Shown: positions 35,873 to 45,087, counted from the first letter of the stretch. The stretch is 64,000 nucleotides of DNA from Pseudohalocynthiibacter aestuariivivens (GCF_011040495.1 NZ_CP049037.1:124001-188000); one strand, 5' to 3'. The notes: generated by a model from the letters alone, not told the origin. Translations and numbers: made by a program.

Positions 35873-37382
35873 TGTTGCCATCGCCGGTGAAGCGTGCGGC
35901 GTCGGCTGCAGCGCGTCGGATGGCGTTCGATTTATGCACGGTTTCCATATATTCCGCCTCGGGGTCGCTGTCATAGACCACACCGCCACCGGCCTGAATA
36001 TAGAGCTTGTGATCCTTGACCACCGCCGTCCGCAGAGCGATGCAGACGTCCATATCGCCACCGGCGCTGAAATACCCCACGCCGCCGCCATAGACGCCGC
36101 GTTTTTCCGGCTCAAGCTCGTCGATAATTTCCATCGCGCGAACTTTGGGCGCGCCACTGACGGTTCCAGCAGGCAGTCCGGCCAACAGGGCGCTGAGTGC
36201 GTCCTGATCCTCGGCCAGTTCGCCCACGACGTTGCTGACGATGTGCATCACATGGCTGTAACGTTCGATTATGAATTCTTCGGTCGGGTGGACTGTGCCG
36301 ATCTTGCTGACGCGCCCGGTATCGTTGCGGCCCAGATCGAGCAGCATCAGATGTTCTGCCAGTTCTTTCTGGTCGGCGAGAAGATCGGCCTCGTTCGCGC
36401 GATCTTCCTCGGGTGTTGCGCCGCGTGGGCGGGTGCCTGCGATGGGACGGATCGTGACCTCTTTGCCAAAGACCCGCACAAGGATCTCGGGGCTGGCACC
36501 CACCACCTGAAAACCGCCGAAATTGAAATAGAACATGAAGGGGGACGGGTTCGTGCGCCGCAAGGAGCGATAGAGCGCGAAAGGCGGTTGGGCAAACGGC
36601 TGTGTCCAGCGTTGCGAGGGTACCACCTGAAAAATGTCGCCCGCGCGGATATATTCCTTGGCTTTCTCTACGACGTTCTTATAGGCATCGCGGGTGAAAT
36701 TCGACACTGGCGGCGCATCCTCGTGCGCCTCGCCCATCTCGCGACTGGCGCGGGGCAGGGCGCGTTCCAGATCACGCACCGCATCCATCACCCGTTCAGC
36801 AGCCTGAGCATAGGCGGCACGGGCGGATTGACCCTGATCTGTCCATGCCGGGGCCACGACGATGACCTCGCCTTTGACACCGTCAAGCACAGCCACGACA
36901 GAGGGGCGCAGCATGACCGCATCAGGCAGGCCAAGCGGGTCAGGGTTCACGTCTGGCAGGTGTTCGACCAGACGGATCATGTCATAGCCGAGATAGCCAA
37001 AGAGTCCCGCACTGGCAGCGGGCAGGCCGTCTGGCAGGTCAATACGGCTTTCGGCGATCAATGACCGCAGGTTGTCCAGCGGATCACCATCCTGAGCGGT
37101 GAAGGCATCACCGTCAAAGCGGGCCTGTCGGTTGATCTGACTAGTGGTGCCGTGGCATTTCCAGATCAGGTCCGGTTTCATCCCGATGATCGAATAGCGC
37201 CCACGCACCTCGCCGCCGGTGACCGATTCCAGCATGAATGCGTCGGGGGCTGCATCCGTCAGCTTGAGCATCAACGACACGGGTGTGTCGAGATCGGCCG
37301 CGAGACGGGCATAGACCACCTGAGCCTTGCCAGCGTCAAACCGCGGGGCAAAGTCGTCGAATTTGGGGGTCAGTTCCATCAA
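35868..37382 (-). CDS. trpE: Anthranilate synthase component I
   Basis: Makes anthranilate from chorismate. The 504-residue product carries the tryptophan feedback-site signature near residue 50 (FMLESVTGGEVRGRYS) and the chorismate-binding blocks DIFQVVPSQRW, PIAGTRPRG, LLDLGRNDTGRV and TVSGAPKVRAMEIIDELEP. It begins 9 bp after the PpiD-like gene on the same strand, suggesting read-through. It is separated from trpG by rluE and a divergent deacetylase gene. No leader peptide or classical attenuator was seen in the short upstream gap. Confidence 0.96.
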   Translation of the reverse strand: MMELTPKFDDFAPRFDAGKAQVVYARLAADLDTPVSLMLKLTDAAPDAFMLESVTGGEVRGRYSIIGMKPDLIWKCHGTTSQINRQARFDGDAFTAQDGDPLDNLRSLIAESRIDLPDGLPAASAGLFGYLGYDMIRLVEHLPDVNPDPLGLPDAVMLRPSVVAVLDGVKGEVIVVAPAWTDQGQSARAAYAQAAERVMDAVRDLERALPRASREMGEAHEDAPPVSNFTRDAYKNVVEKAKEYIRAGDIFQVVPSQRWTQPFAQPPFALYRSLRRTNPSPFMFYFNFGGFQVVGASPEILVRVFGKEVTIRPIAGTRPRGATPEEDRANEADLLADQKELAEHLMLLDLGRNDTGRVSKIGTVHPTEEFIIERYSHVMHIVSNVVGELAEDQDALSALLAGLPAGTVSGAPKVRAMEIIDELEPEKRGVYGGGVGYFSAGGDMDVCIALRTAVVKDHKLYIQAGGGVVYDSDPEAEYMETVHKSNAIRRAAADAARFTGDGNT

Positions 37383-37391
37383 TCGTGCGCC

Positions 37392-39233
37392 CTACTGAAA
37401 GTTCGCATGGACGGCATTCAACGCCTGCTGGTCCAGCGTGATGCCAGCGCGGTTGCGGATGTCGGCAGCCAGCACCTGATAAAAGTCTTGCGCGATATTG
37501 CCCGCTGCCTGATCGGCAAGTCCCTTGCGGAGCTGCGCCAGTTCGGGGTCCTCGTCATTAGGCGGGGTGATCTGGTCGAGACGCACAATGAACAGACTTT
37601 CATTGCCGTCAATTAGGGTGACGTCGCCCTCTGCCATCTCGAAAACGGTTTCGATGAATTCGGGTGGCGTTCCGGGCTGGAAACCACGACGCGTCAGACC
37701 AATCACGGATTCGCTGGCAAGACCTGTATCCTCGAAGCTGTCGCCGTTCTGCAACGCCGTGACCTGATCAGCGATCTGGGACCGCAATGCGTCCGTGACC
37801 GACTGTGTCAGCCAGGCCGAGCGAACGGCTGCGCGTACATCTTCGAGCGGCTGAATCTCGGGCTCGGTAATCCCGTCGAGCCGCATGGCAAAGATCGAGC
37901 CGTCTTCCAGCGTTGCGACTTCGGGGTAGTCAGAGGTGGTGATTGTCGGCGCGGCCTGACGGAAACCGGTATAGGCGCTGATGCCTTCTACGACACCCCC
38001 GTGCCAGTCGATCTGACCCAGCTCCATGTCCGTCTCATCCGCGATATCCTCCAGCGTGGCACCACCTGCCAGCAGATCGTCAACAGTGTCGATCTGGGCG
38101 TCGATCACGCGACGGGCCCGGTCGCCTGCAAGTGCGTCACGCAACTCTGCTTCGGCGTCTTCATAGGTGGTTTCAGTCGCCTGAAGCACGGCGTTTACAC
38201 GGAACAGGGCAGGACCGATGGGACTGTCGAGCGGACCGGCAATATCGCCGACATTGGCTGCGAATACGTCGGACCCAGCACCATCCAGATCGCCCAAGGC
38301 GACATCGCCCATATCTACATCGCTCAATTCCAGTCCGCGATCTTCTACGAAATCCTCGAAACTGCGGGTACCTGCGTCAATCTCGGCTTTAGCAGCTTCT
38401 GCTGCGGCGCGATTGGGAAACGCCAGACGTTCCACGAGGCGGCGCTCGGGCTGAATGAAATCGTCCAGTCGCGCCTCATACGCCTCGCGCAGGGCGTCGT
38501 CGTCCACTTCGACCTCGTCGATGATCATCTCGGGCGTAAGCCAGACATAGGTGATCGCGCGGGTTTCCGGCTTGGTGAAATCGGGCAGGTGGGACTGATG
38601 ATAGCTGCGCAAATCCTCGTCAGTCGGCTCTGGCAACCCGGTCGTCAGATCACCACGCGCGAGCGTTGCCATCGTGACATCGCGCGCCTCGCCCACATAG
38701 GTCAGGATCGCGTCAGTATAAGCGGTCGGTGTGCTCACTCCAGAGAGAATGGCCCCTTGCACCAGCGTCCGGGCAGTTTCTGCGCGGATATCAGCCTCAA
38801 ACGCGGCTTCGCTGAGACCGGCCTGATCAAGGGCGAACGTATAGGCCTCGCGGTCGAATTTACCGTCGATACCGCGAAATCCGGGAATGTCGAGGATCTG
38901 GTCGCGCAGGTTTGTGTCTCCGATGGACAGGCCCAGCCGGGATGTTTCATGGTCCAGTGCGGCCTCGGATACCAGTCGGGACAGTACGCGGGCATCTACA
39001 CCATCAGCCTGCGCCTGCGCGAACGAGACCGGTTCGCCGCGATCTGCCTCAAGCGCGCGGATCTCGGCCTGTAGCGCGCGGGCATAGGCGTTCAGGTCAA
39101 TCTCGGCATCGCCGACGGTCCCGACACTGCGGACATTGCCGGACAGGTTGGTGACGCCAAAGCCGCCAAGGCCAAGGATCAGCAGGGCCATAAGTACCCA
39201 CATCGCGGATTTGGAAACGGTGTTGCCTTTCAT
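37392..39233 (-). CDS. PpiD-like periplasmic folding chaperone
   Basis: A 613-residue membrane-anchored SurA_N/parvulin protein. A short cytoplasmic N-terminus and one membrane segment at about 11-30 (AMWVLMALLILGLGGFGVTN) precede a SurA-type N-terminal domain (about 35-170) and a parvulin rotamase region (about 235-360). A second, degenerate C-terminal part follows. In PpiD the PPIase domain is usually inactive and the protein works as a chaperone at the Sec translocon. It is followed at 9 bp by trpE, an order shared by many Rhodobacterales. Confidence 0.82.
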   Translation of the reverse strand: MKGNTVSKSAMWVLMALLILGLGGFGVTNLSGNVRSVGTVGDAEIDLNAYARALQAEIRALEADRGEPVSFAQAQADGVDARVLSRLVSEAALDHETSRLGLSIGDTNLRDQILDIPGFRGIDGKFDREAYTFALDQAGLSEAAFEADIRAETARTLVQGAILSGVSTPTAYTDAILTYVGEARDVTMATLARGDLTTGLPEPTDEDLRSYHQSHLPDFTKPETRAITYVWLTPEMIIDEVEVDDDALREAYEARLDDFIQPERRLVERLAFPNRAAAEAAKAEIDAGTRSFEDFVEDRGLELSDVDMGDVALGDLDGAGSDVFAANVGDIAGPLDSPIGPALFRVNAVLQATETTYEDAEAELRDALAGDRARRVIDAQIDTVDDLLAGGATLEDIADETDMELGQIDWHGGVVEGISAYTGFRQAAPTITTSDYPEVATLEDGSIFAMRLDGITEPEIQPLEDVRAAVRSAWLTQSVTDALRSQIADQVTALQNGDSFEDTGLASESVIGLTRRGFQPGTPPEFIETVFEMAEGDVTLIDGNESLFIVRLDQITPPNDEDPELAQLRKGLADQAAGNIAQDFYQVLAADIRNRAGITLDQQALNAVHANFQ

Positions 39234-39300
39234 CGGGCCCTCTTTTGATGCGCTTGCATAGCCTGCGTTCGCCGCCGGTGGCGGTCAGGTCCGGGACTGT

Positions 39301-40497
39301 CTACGCGTTGGCCCGGTCCGGGGCAAGAGGCCAGCCAAGACCCGACAACCGGTGCATCAGTGCGCCGATACCATCGCGGTCGACATTGGCAAAGGCCACG
39401 CGAAAACTGCGCAACCCGAGCGGATCGCCCTGAGGGGTGAACATGGTGCCCGGCAGCAGCAGAACACCTGCCTCGCGGACCAGTTTCGGGGCTAGCGTGG
39501 CAGAGCTGTCTGCAAAGGGATGCTGAAGATATGCGAAGTAAGCGCCACATCCCAGCAAGCGCCAGCCGTCGGTTTCCAGCGCGGGCATGTTGTCTTCGAT
39601 CGCCGCGCGGCGATCAAGGATTTCAGCGCGCTCCCCCGAGAGCCATTGCGCCAGATTCTGCATCCCCCACAGCGCCGCGATCTGGCCTAGCTGGTTCGGA
39701 CAGATTGTAACGGTATCCAGAAATTTCTCTGCTTCAGCAAGACGTTGCGGTGAACTGATCATCGCGCCGACTCTGTGGCCGGTCAGGCGGTAGGCCTTGG
39801 AAAACGAATAGAGCTGGATCAGCGTCTCCGCCCAGTCGGGATCGGTCAGAAGGTCATGTGGTGCGCCGGTTCGGGAATCAAAGTTACGATAGGTCTCATC
39901 GAGGATCAGGGCGATGCCGCGGCTGCGTGCGAGGTCAAAGAAGGCACGAACCAGATCGGCAGGATATTCCACACCGCCCGGATTGTTCGGCGTGACCAAG
40001 GCAATGGCGCGGGTGCGAGGGGTGATGCGTGCGGCGGCCTGTTCCGGGTCGGGCAGCAAGCCCGCGCCGACGGGCAGGGGAATGGTGCGTACACCGTTCA
40101 TATCTAGCCACATTTTATGATTGAAATACCATGGGGTTGGCAGGATTACCTCATCCCCTTGATCGCATAGCGTGACGATGGCCGCGCAGAACGCTTGATT
40201 GCAGCCAGACGTGATCGCGACATTGTCTGCCGCCACGGCACCACCATAGCCCGCGCTCCACTGCGTCGCGACCTCGTGGCGCAGTTCGGGCAGCCCCAGT
40301 ACGGGGCCGTAAAGATGGGCATCGGTCTGGGTGAGCGCGGCATCGGCGATGGCCTGCCGCAGCGCCTGTGGCGGAGGATCGACCGGGGCCGCCTGACTGA
40401 CGTTGATCAGCGGGCGGTCGGCACTGAACGTGATGCCGTCAAGCCAGCGGCGGGATTCCATGACAGGAGGCAGAAAGGTGCTGGAAGTGCGGGTCAT
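39301..40497 (-). CDS. PLP-dependent class I/II aminotransferase
   Basis: A 398-residue fold-type I aminotransferase. Visible features are the cofactor-stacking region ITSGCNQAFCAAIVTLC, the asparagine-containing VTPNNPGGVEYPA, the PLP-pyridine Asp in GIALILDETYRNF, and the Schiff-base lysine in LYSFSKAYRLTGHRVG. The closing arginine for the substrate carboxylate is in GLRSFRVAFANVD. Donor and acceptor are not identifiable by eye. It lies between gpt and the PpiD-like gene on the same strand. Confidence 0.85.
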   Translation of the reverse strand: MTRTSSTFLPPVMESRRWLDGITFSADRPLINVSQAAPVDPPPQALRQAIADAALTQTDAHLYGPVLGLPELRHEVATQWSAGYGGAVAADNVAITSGCNQAFCAAIVTLCDQGDEVILPTPWYFNHKMWLDMNGVRTIPLPVGAGLLPDPEQAAARITPRTRAIALVTPNNPGGVEYPADLVRAFFDLARSRGIALILDETYRNFDSRTGAPHDLLTDPDWAETLIQLYSFSKAYRLTGHRVGAMISSPQRLAEAEKFLDTVTICPNQLGQIAALWGMQNLAQWLSGERAEILDRRAAIEDNMPALETDGWRLLGCGAYFAYLQHPFADSSATLAPKLVREAGVLLLPGTMFTPQGDPLGLRSFRVAFANVDRDGIGALMHRLSGLGWPLAPDRANA

Positions 40498-40514
40498 CGG
40501 AGGCTCCGGGCAGC

Positions 40515-40580
40515 GCGGTTTTGCAGCGGTTTTGCCGCGTCGGTATCACGTCGGTATCGTGTAGGTATTACATCGGTGCC
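40515..40580. repeat. 11-bp tandem repeat cluster
   Basis: Six consecutive 11-bp units fill the gap between the aminotransferase start and the gpt stop: two of GCGGTTTTGCM (40515-40536), then, one base later, four of the form CGTCGGTATCA (40538-40580), the last degenerate. The units are one helical turn each. No coding frame or palindrome explains them. Confidence 0.6.
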
Positions 40581-40583
40581 GGA

Positions 40584-41084
40584 TCAGGCACCGCGATAGG
40601 GTTCGACATATTGCAGGGCCATGTCCCACGGGAAAAAGATCCAAGTGTCCTGACTGACTTCGGTCACGAAGGTCTGAACCTGTGATCGCCCCATCGGCTT
40701 GGCATAGACCGTGGCGACATGGGCATTGGGCATGTGGGCGCGTACCACTTCGAGCGTGCGACCGGTATCGACGAGGTCATCAACGATCAGCACGCCGGTG
40801 CCGTCACCGATCACGTCCATATCGGGCGACTTGATCACCTTTGGTTCGCTCTGGGTCTGATGGTTGTAGCTCTTGACGCTGATGGTATCGACGGTGCGGA
40901 TGTCCAACTCGCGCGCGACAATCATCGCCGGTGCCATGCCGCCCCGCGTGATCGCCACCACGGCGCGCCAGTTGCCATCGTCAGGCCCATGCCCGTCCAG
41001 CCGCCACGCCAATGCGCGCGCATCGCGGTGCAACTGGTCCCAGCTGACGTGAAAGCCTTTTTCATGCGGCAGTGGGTCGATCAT
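40584..41084 (-). CDS. gpt: Xanthine-guanine phosphoribosyltransferase
   Basis: A purine salvage enzyme converting xanthine and guanine with PRPP to XMP and GMP. The 166-residue product has [19 protein letters not shown], the PRPP-binding [18 protein letters not shown] and the C-terminal [18 protein letters not shown], diagnostic for the Gpt branch. The gene precedes the aminotransferase on the same strand, with an 11-bp tandem repeat cluster between them. Confidence 0.94.
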   Translation of the reverse strand: MIDPLPHEKGFHVSWDQLHRDARALAWRLDGHGPDDGNWRAVVAITRGGMAPAMIVARELDIRTVDTISVKSYNHQTQSEPKVIKSPDMDVIGDGTGVLIVDDLVDTGRTLEVVRAHMPNAHVATVYAKPMGRSQVQTFVTEVSQDTWIFFPWDMALQYVEPYRGA

Positions 41085-41102
41085 GGCAAGTCTCCGATTT
41101 GG

Positions 41103-41708
41103 TTAACGGCTGAGCAGCAGACGCAGGCCGAGTGCGCCCAGTACGGCGGCGGTGATCCGGTCCAGCACCGGTTTGAACGCCAGATAGCGGCGGCTGATGG
41201 CGGTGGTCGAGAGCATGATCGCGAGCATCGGCTGTACGATCATTTCCACAGTTAGGTGGTTGGCGAAAATTACCGCCTTCTCAGCGGCACCGAGGTCGGC
41301 GGGGAATATCACCACCAGAACAGCCGCGGAAAAGAACACCGATTTAGGATTACCGAGGTTGACGAGGAACCCGGACAGGAACGCGCGTCGCGTTGCTGGC
41401 GCATCGCCGGATGTCACCGGTTGGCTGGCATGCCGCCATGTCATCACCGCGATATAGATCAGGTAGGCGGCACCCAGCGTTTTCAACACGGCGTATAGCC
41501 AAGGGAACAGGGTGAAGATTCCATCAAGGCCAAGTAGCGCCATCAACGTCCATAGTGCCGCCATCAGCGCCAGACCCGCCGCAGCGGCGACGCCCGCGCG
41601 ACGCCCGGCGGTCAGTGTGGTCTTGATCAGAAACAGCAGGGACGGGCCGGGGCTGGCGATGGCCGCCAGAAGTGCGAGGTTAAAGGCAATGAGGTGCGCC
41701 AGTTCCAT
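41103..41708 (-). CDS. LysE/RhtB-family amino-acid exporter
   Basis: A 201-residue inner-membrane protein with about six hydrophobic segments. The family motif ASPGPSLLFLIKTTLTAGRRAG is near residue 18 (quoted in part), followed by LKTLGAAYLIYIAVMTW and FLVNLGNPKSVFFSAAV. Such proteins export lysine, homoserine, threonine or related metabolites. It starts 6 bp after the fabI stop codon and ends 18 bp before gpt, in the minus-strand order fabI, lysE, gpt. Confidence 0.88.
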   Translation of the reverse strand: MELAHLIAFNLALLAAIASPGPSLLFLIKTTLTAGRRAGVAAAAGLALMAALWTLMALLGLDGIFTLFPWLYAVLKTLGAAYLIYIAVMTWRHASQPVTSGDAPATRRAFLSGFLVNLGNPKSVFFSAAVLVVIFPADLGAAEKAVIFANHLTVEMIVQPMLAIMLSTTAISRRYLAFKPVLDRITAAVLGALGLRLLLSR

Positions 41709-41714
41709 CGCGTA

Positions 41715-42530
41715 TTAGCCCTTGTTGGTGGCGTCGATATCGGGGGCATCCACTGCCTTCATCCCGACGATGTGATAGCCCGCATCGACATGCAGGTTTT
41801 CGCCGGTGACGCCGCTGCCCAGATCGCTGAGCAGGTAGAGGGCGGATTTGCCCACGTCGTCGATGGTCACGTTGCGGCGCAGGGGCGAATTCAACTCGTT
41901 CCATTTCAGGATATAGCGGAAATCGCCGATGCCGCTGGCGGCCAGCGTCTTGATCGGGCCGGCACTGATCGCGTTGACGCGGATGCCGTCCTTGCCCAGA
42001 TCCTCGGCGAGGTATTTCACCGATGCCTCCAGTGCGGCCTTGGCTACGCCCATAACATTGTAATGCGGCATGACCTGTTCGGCACCGTAATAGGTGAGGG
42101 TCAGCATCGAGCCGCCGTCATTCATCATTTTCTCGGCGCGTTGTGCGACGGCCGTGAAGCTGTAGCAGCTGACATCCATCGTCATCAGGAAATTATCGCG
42201 GCTGGTGTCGACATAGCGGCCACGCAATTCGTTCTTGTCGGAAAAGCCGATGGCGTGAACGAGAAAATCGATCTTGCCCCAGACCTTTTCGATTTCGGCA
42301 AAGGCGGCGTCGATCGAGGCAGGGTCGGACACGTTGCAATCGAACAGGTGTTCGACGCCTAGTTGAGCGGCCAACGGCTCTACCCGTTTCTTGAACGCGT
42401 CGCCCATGTAGGAGAATGCCATCTCGGCGCCTGCATCGGCGCAGGCGCGTGCAATGCCCCATGCGATAGACTTGTCATTGGCCAGGCCCATGATCAATCC
42501 GCGCTTGCCCGCCATCAGTTGATTTGACAT
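41715..42530 (-). CDS. fabI: Enoyl-[acyl-carrier-protein] reductase (NADH)
   Basis: Last reduction of each fatty-acid elongation cycle. The 271-residue SDR-type product has KRGLIMGLANDKSIAWGIA with the atypical NAD motif of FabI, and the Tyr-X6-Lys-type active site in YYGAEQVMPHYNVMGVAKAA, followed by ISAGPIKTLAASGI. The ATG at 42530 with GGAGA upstream was chosen; a 52-residue upstream extension has no family similarity. It is divergent from pdxH, with about 280 bp between starts in which I see no other gene. Confidence 0.95.
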   Translation of the reverse strand: MSNQLMAGKRGLIMGLANDKSIAWGIARACADAGAEMAFSYMGDAFKKRVEPLAAQLGVEHLFDCNVSDPASIDAAFAEIEKVWGKIDFLVHAIGFSDKNELRGRYVDTSRDNFLMTMDVSCYSFTAVAQRAEKMMNDGGSMLTLTYYGAEQVMPHYNVMGVAKAALEASVKYLAEDLGKDGIRVNAISAGPIKTLAASGIGDFRYILKWNELNSPLRRNVTIDDVGKSALYLLSDLGSGVTGENLHVDAGYHIVGMKAVDAPDIDATNKG

Positions 42531-42813
42531 GTCCCGGTCTCCGCCCAATTTTATCTCTTTTGATCCTTTAAAGTGTTTCTTGAAAAATCTGAAGCGCCGC
42601 TTTGCGCGAAAGCCAGACAACCCCGATTGTCGCGTTTTACTACAGCATATTGTTGATTTAACGTCGTCAGGACGCGCTTTGAGCAATCCCGTGCCGTGTA
42701 TCGCAGCAGAAAGCCTGCTGGGTTGTACTGGGCATCAGCAATGCTCAGATAGCGCCGGTAAGAGATGATTCGCGCCATATGTCGAAGACGGCATGGACCC
42801 TAGGAGAGACCAG

Positions 42814-43419
42814 ATGATCAAGCGGACAGGCATTTTCTCAGGGGACAACCCATTCGAGATCGCCCAGAGCTGGCTGTCAGCGGCCGAGGCCTCGGAGCCG
42901 AACGATCCGAATGCGATCGCGCTGGCGACGGCGGATTCCGATGGTCTGCCCAATGTGCGCATGGTGCTGCTAAAGGAAATCGCCGCCGATGGCTTTGTCT
43001 TTTATACAAATTATGACAGTGCCAAAGGGGGCGAACTGGCCGTGAACGGGCAGGCCGCGTTTGTGATGCACTGGAAATCCCTGCGCCGTCAGGTGCGGGT
43101 GCGCGGTCAGGTGGCGCGTTTTGAAGGGCCAGAGGCGGATGCTTATTATGCCTCACGATCGCTCAAATCCCGGTTGGGGGCTTGGGCATCGCGCCAGTCA
43201 CGCCCGCTAAAAAGCCGTGCTGCGCTGATGGCTGAGGTGGCCAAGGTATCGGCACGGCACGGCACAAATCCGTCCCGGCCGCCATTTTGGGGCGGATTCA
43301 AGATTACGCCGGTGGAAATAGAATTCTGGGCCGATGGCGAATTTCGCTTGCATGATCGGTTTGTATGGCGTCGCGAAGCCCCTGAAATGCCATGGGAAAT
43401 TGCTCGACTGAACCCTTGA
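42814..43419 (+). CDS. pdxH: Pyridoxine/pyridoxamine 5'-phosphate oxidase
   Basis: An FMN enzyme making pyridoxal 5'-phosphate in synthesis and salvage. The 201-residue product shows [20 protein letters not shown], the FMN-binding [11 protein letters not shown] and the C-terminal [10 protein letters not shown]. The ATG at 42814 is set by AGGAG 7 nt upstream; the earlier ATG at 42793 lacks one. The gene is plus strand, opposite fabI. Confidence 0.94.
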   Translation: MIKRTGIFSGDNPFEIAQSWLSAAEASEPNDPNAIALATADSDGLPNVRMVLLKEIAADGFVFYTNYDSAKGGELAVNGQAAFVMHWKSLRRQVRVRGQVARFEGPEADAYYASRSLKSRLGAWASRQSRPLKSRAALMAEVAKVSARHGTNPSRPPFWGGFKITPVEIEFWADGEFRLHDRFVWRREAPEMPWEIARLNP

Positions 43420-43551
43420 CACTCACGTCGCGTAAACTGCAACGCCCTGAAAAGCCATCTGTTTTCTGCTTGCAACAAGCAAGAGTTTCTACGAAGGTTA
43501 TAGTTGGGGTGAGGGCTGCAGAACCAGTCGAAAGAGAGAATATTGACGTCA

Positions 43552-44076
43552 ATGGAAGACACTGTCCGCAGGGTGCGTGGGCACGTTAAGTGGTTCGACC
43601 CCGTTAAGGGGTTCGGATTTGTTGTGGCTGACGAAGGTGGCCCCGACATCTTGTTGCATGCCAATGTGCTGCGCAACTTCGGGCAAAGCTCGGTTGCGGA
43701 TGAAGCGGGCGTGGAGATCGACGTGCAGGATACCGAGCGCGGTGTTCAGGCGGTCGAGGTCTATGAAATTTGCCCCCCGCGTACGGACGAATCAAATGGG
43801 CTGGCCGATCTGGACGAGATTGACCCCGAACTGATCCGTGCCGCGACGCTGGAGCCGGCCCGGATCAAGTGGTTCGACAAGGGTAAGGGATTCGGCTTTG
43901 CCAATACCTTTGGTCGCGACGAGGATGTTTTCGTCCATATAGAAGTGTTGCGCCGGTCGGGTCTGGCGGACCTGCAGCCGGGCGAGGCGCTGGCAATTCG
44001 TGTGATAGATGGTAAGCGTGGCCGAATGGCCACGGAGGTGTGTGGATGGGAAAGCGCGATAAAATCGGAAAACTAG
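43552..44076 (+). CDS. Double cold-shock-domain protein
   Basis: A 174-residue protein with two cold-shock domains joined by an acidic linker: domain 1 (about 8-75) with RNP1-like VKWFDPVKGFGFVV and DILLHANVL, domain 2 (about 105-170) with IKWFDKGKGFGFANTF and DVFVHIEVL. Tandem-CSD proteins of this size are typical of alphaproteobacteria and bind single-stranded nucleic acid. A TTG at 43543 lies close to AAGAGAG and could be the start, but the ATG at 43552 is preferred. A small hairpin (CTTGC-N5-GCAAG, around 43469-43484) lies in the leader. Its end overlaps the DUF192 gene by 31 bp. Confidence 0.9.
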   Translation: MEDTVRRVRGHVKWFDPVKGFGFVVADEGGPDILLHANVLRNFGQSSVADEAGVEIDVQDTERGVQAVEVYEICPPRTDESNGLADLDEIDPELIRAATLEPARIKWFDKGKGFGFANTFGRDEDVFVHIEVLRRSGLADLQPGEALAIRVIDGKRGRMATEVCGWESAIKSEN

Positions 44077-44528
44077 GACTGGCCGTGGTGCTGTGTGTCG
44101 GTGCGGGAACGGTTTTTGCGGACGAGTGCCGCGAGGCTCAGGTGCAATTGCGCGGCGATTGGGGCCAGGCCCGTTTTACTGTAGACGTGGCCGACGATGA
44201 GGCCGAGCGCGCCAAGGGTCTGATGCATCGCGAAAGTATGCCGCAAAGTGTCGGCATGCTTTTCGTCTATCCTGACGAGCGGCGCGTGGGATTCTGGATG
44301 AAGAACACGCTGATTCCGCTCGATATGATTTTCATTGATGCGACGGGCACGGTGAAAAAGGTACATCATCGCGCCAAGCCGCATAGCCTGTCACCGATTA
44401 TGAGCGGCAACGACACGCGTCTGGTGCTGGAGATCAACGGCGGTCTGGCGGAACGTCTGGGGATCGTCGCGGGCAGCGAGATACGGCACCCGTCGGTCGC
44501 GGCGGATCGGGCAGTTTGGCCTTGCTGA
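44046..44528 (+). CDS. DUF192-family secreted protein
   Basis: A 160-residue protein with a signal peptide (about 1-24, LGLAVVLCVGAGTVFA) and the DUF192 fold: ERAKGLMHRESMPQSVGMLF, FWMKNTLIPLDMIFID and LEINGGLAERLGI. The function of the family is unknown. The ATG at 44046 has GGAGG 7 nt upstream inside the preceding cold-shock gene, so the pair is translationally coupled by a 31-bp overlap. tRNA-Pro follows 61 bp downstream. Confidence 0.85.
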   Translation: MGKRDKIGKLGLAVVLCVGAGTVFADECREAQVQLRGDWGQARFTVDVADDEAERAKGLMHRESMPQSVGMLFVYPDERRVGFWMKNTLIPLDMIFIDATGTVKKVHHRAKPHSLSPIMSGNDTRLVLEINGGLAERLGIVAGSEIRHPSVAADRAVWPC

Positions 44529-44589
44529 AACTTCTTGTCTGTTAGGGCTTTTCAATCCCGAAATTGCGCATTAGACACGCGCCATGGTC

Positions 44590-44666
44590 CGGGGCGTGGC
44601 GCAGTCTGGTAGCGCACCTGTTTTGGGTACAGGGGGTCGTGAGTTCGAATCTCGCCGCCCCGACCA
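44590..44666 (+). tRNA. tRNA-Pro (anticodon TGG)
   Basis: A full cloverleaf is visible: acceptor CGGGGCG (44590-44596) pairs with CGCCCCG (44656-44662); the D arm includes GGTAGCGC; anticodon stem CCTGT/ACAGG encloses TTTGGGT with anticodon TGG (44624-44626); the T arm GTGAG/CTCGC encloses TTCGAAT. The discriminator is A and CCA is encoded (44664-44666). Confidence 0.97.
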
Positions 44667-45022
44667 TCTTTCCTAGCGATACATCCAAATTCGCGCGGTT
44701 GGCGTGTCAGCGCGCCGCGCGAACTGGTTGCGCAGTGTTGCATTCTTGCGCAGGCCGCGCCGGTTGCAAAAAAATAAGCACGTTAACATTTATTAAGATT
44801 TCCAGAGCATTTTGCCGCGATTGCCTGTGCGTCATTTCTGTTGGCTTGTGAAGTGATGTGGCTAAACGGGCCGAAAACTTGGGCTTTCATACATCGCGCT
44901 ACCGCAGCAATGCCATTGCAGCATCTGTGGGCAAGTTTGGGGATGAATCATTCGGTCACGACCGCGCGGCGTCAAAGCCGAAACGTCAACTATTTTTTGG
45001 TTAGCATTTCGTAAATTTCCCG
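44667..45022. other. Non-coding gap between tRNA-Pro and the nrdJ promoter
   Basis: About 355 bp with no convincing gene on either strand. It is more AT-rich than its surroundings around 44770-44800 and contains a TTAA-N6-TTAA (44783-44796) one base short of a CtrA-type site, a C-rich/GC palindromic patch near 44700-44720, and otherwise nothing I can assign. Confidence 0.5.
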
Positions 45023-45087
45023 TTGACCCGCTATGCGTATATACGTCAGATTGTGCAGGCCGGTGAGTAGACCACAACATGTAGTGT
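45023..45087 (+). promoter_or_regulatory. nrdJ promoter with two NrdR-like boxes
   Basis: TTGACC (45023-45028), 17-bp spacer, TCAGAT (45046-45051) form a candidate promoter. Against the NrdR consensus ACACWATATMTWGTGT I count 13 of 16 matches at 45072-45087 (CCACAACATGTAGTGT) and 10 of 16 at 45041-45056. The two starts are 31 bp apart, the usual spacing of tandem NrdR sites. The weaker box overlaps the -10, consistent with ATP/dATP-dependent repression of ribonucleotide reductase. Confidence 0.6.

Noticed and set aside
42551..42778. 75-codon minus-strand frame between fabI and pdxH
   Set aside because: It has no Shine-Dalgarno, lies in the divergent promoter region and lacks family similarity. 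Kept as non-coding.
44552..44743. Minus-strand 63-codon open frame with GGEIRTHDPLYPKQVR
   Set aside because: It is the antisense translation of the tRNA-Pro gene, a known annotation artefact.
44783..44796. CtrA-like TTAA-N6-TTAA near the tRNA
   Set aside because: The spacing is six, not the seven of the established CtrA site, and no gene is placed to use it.
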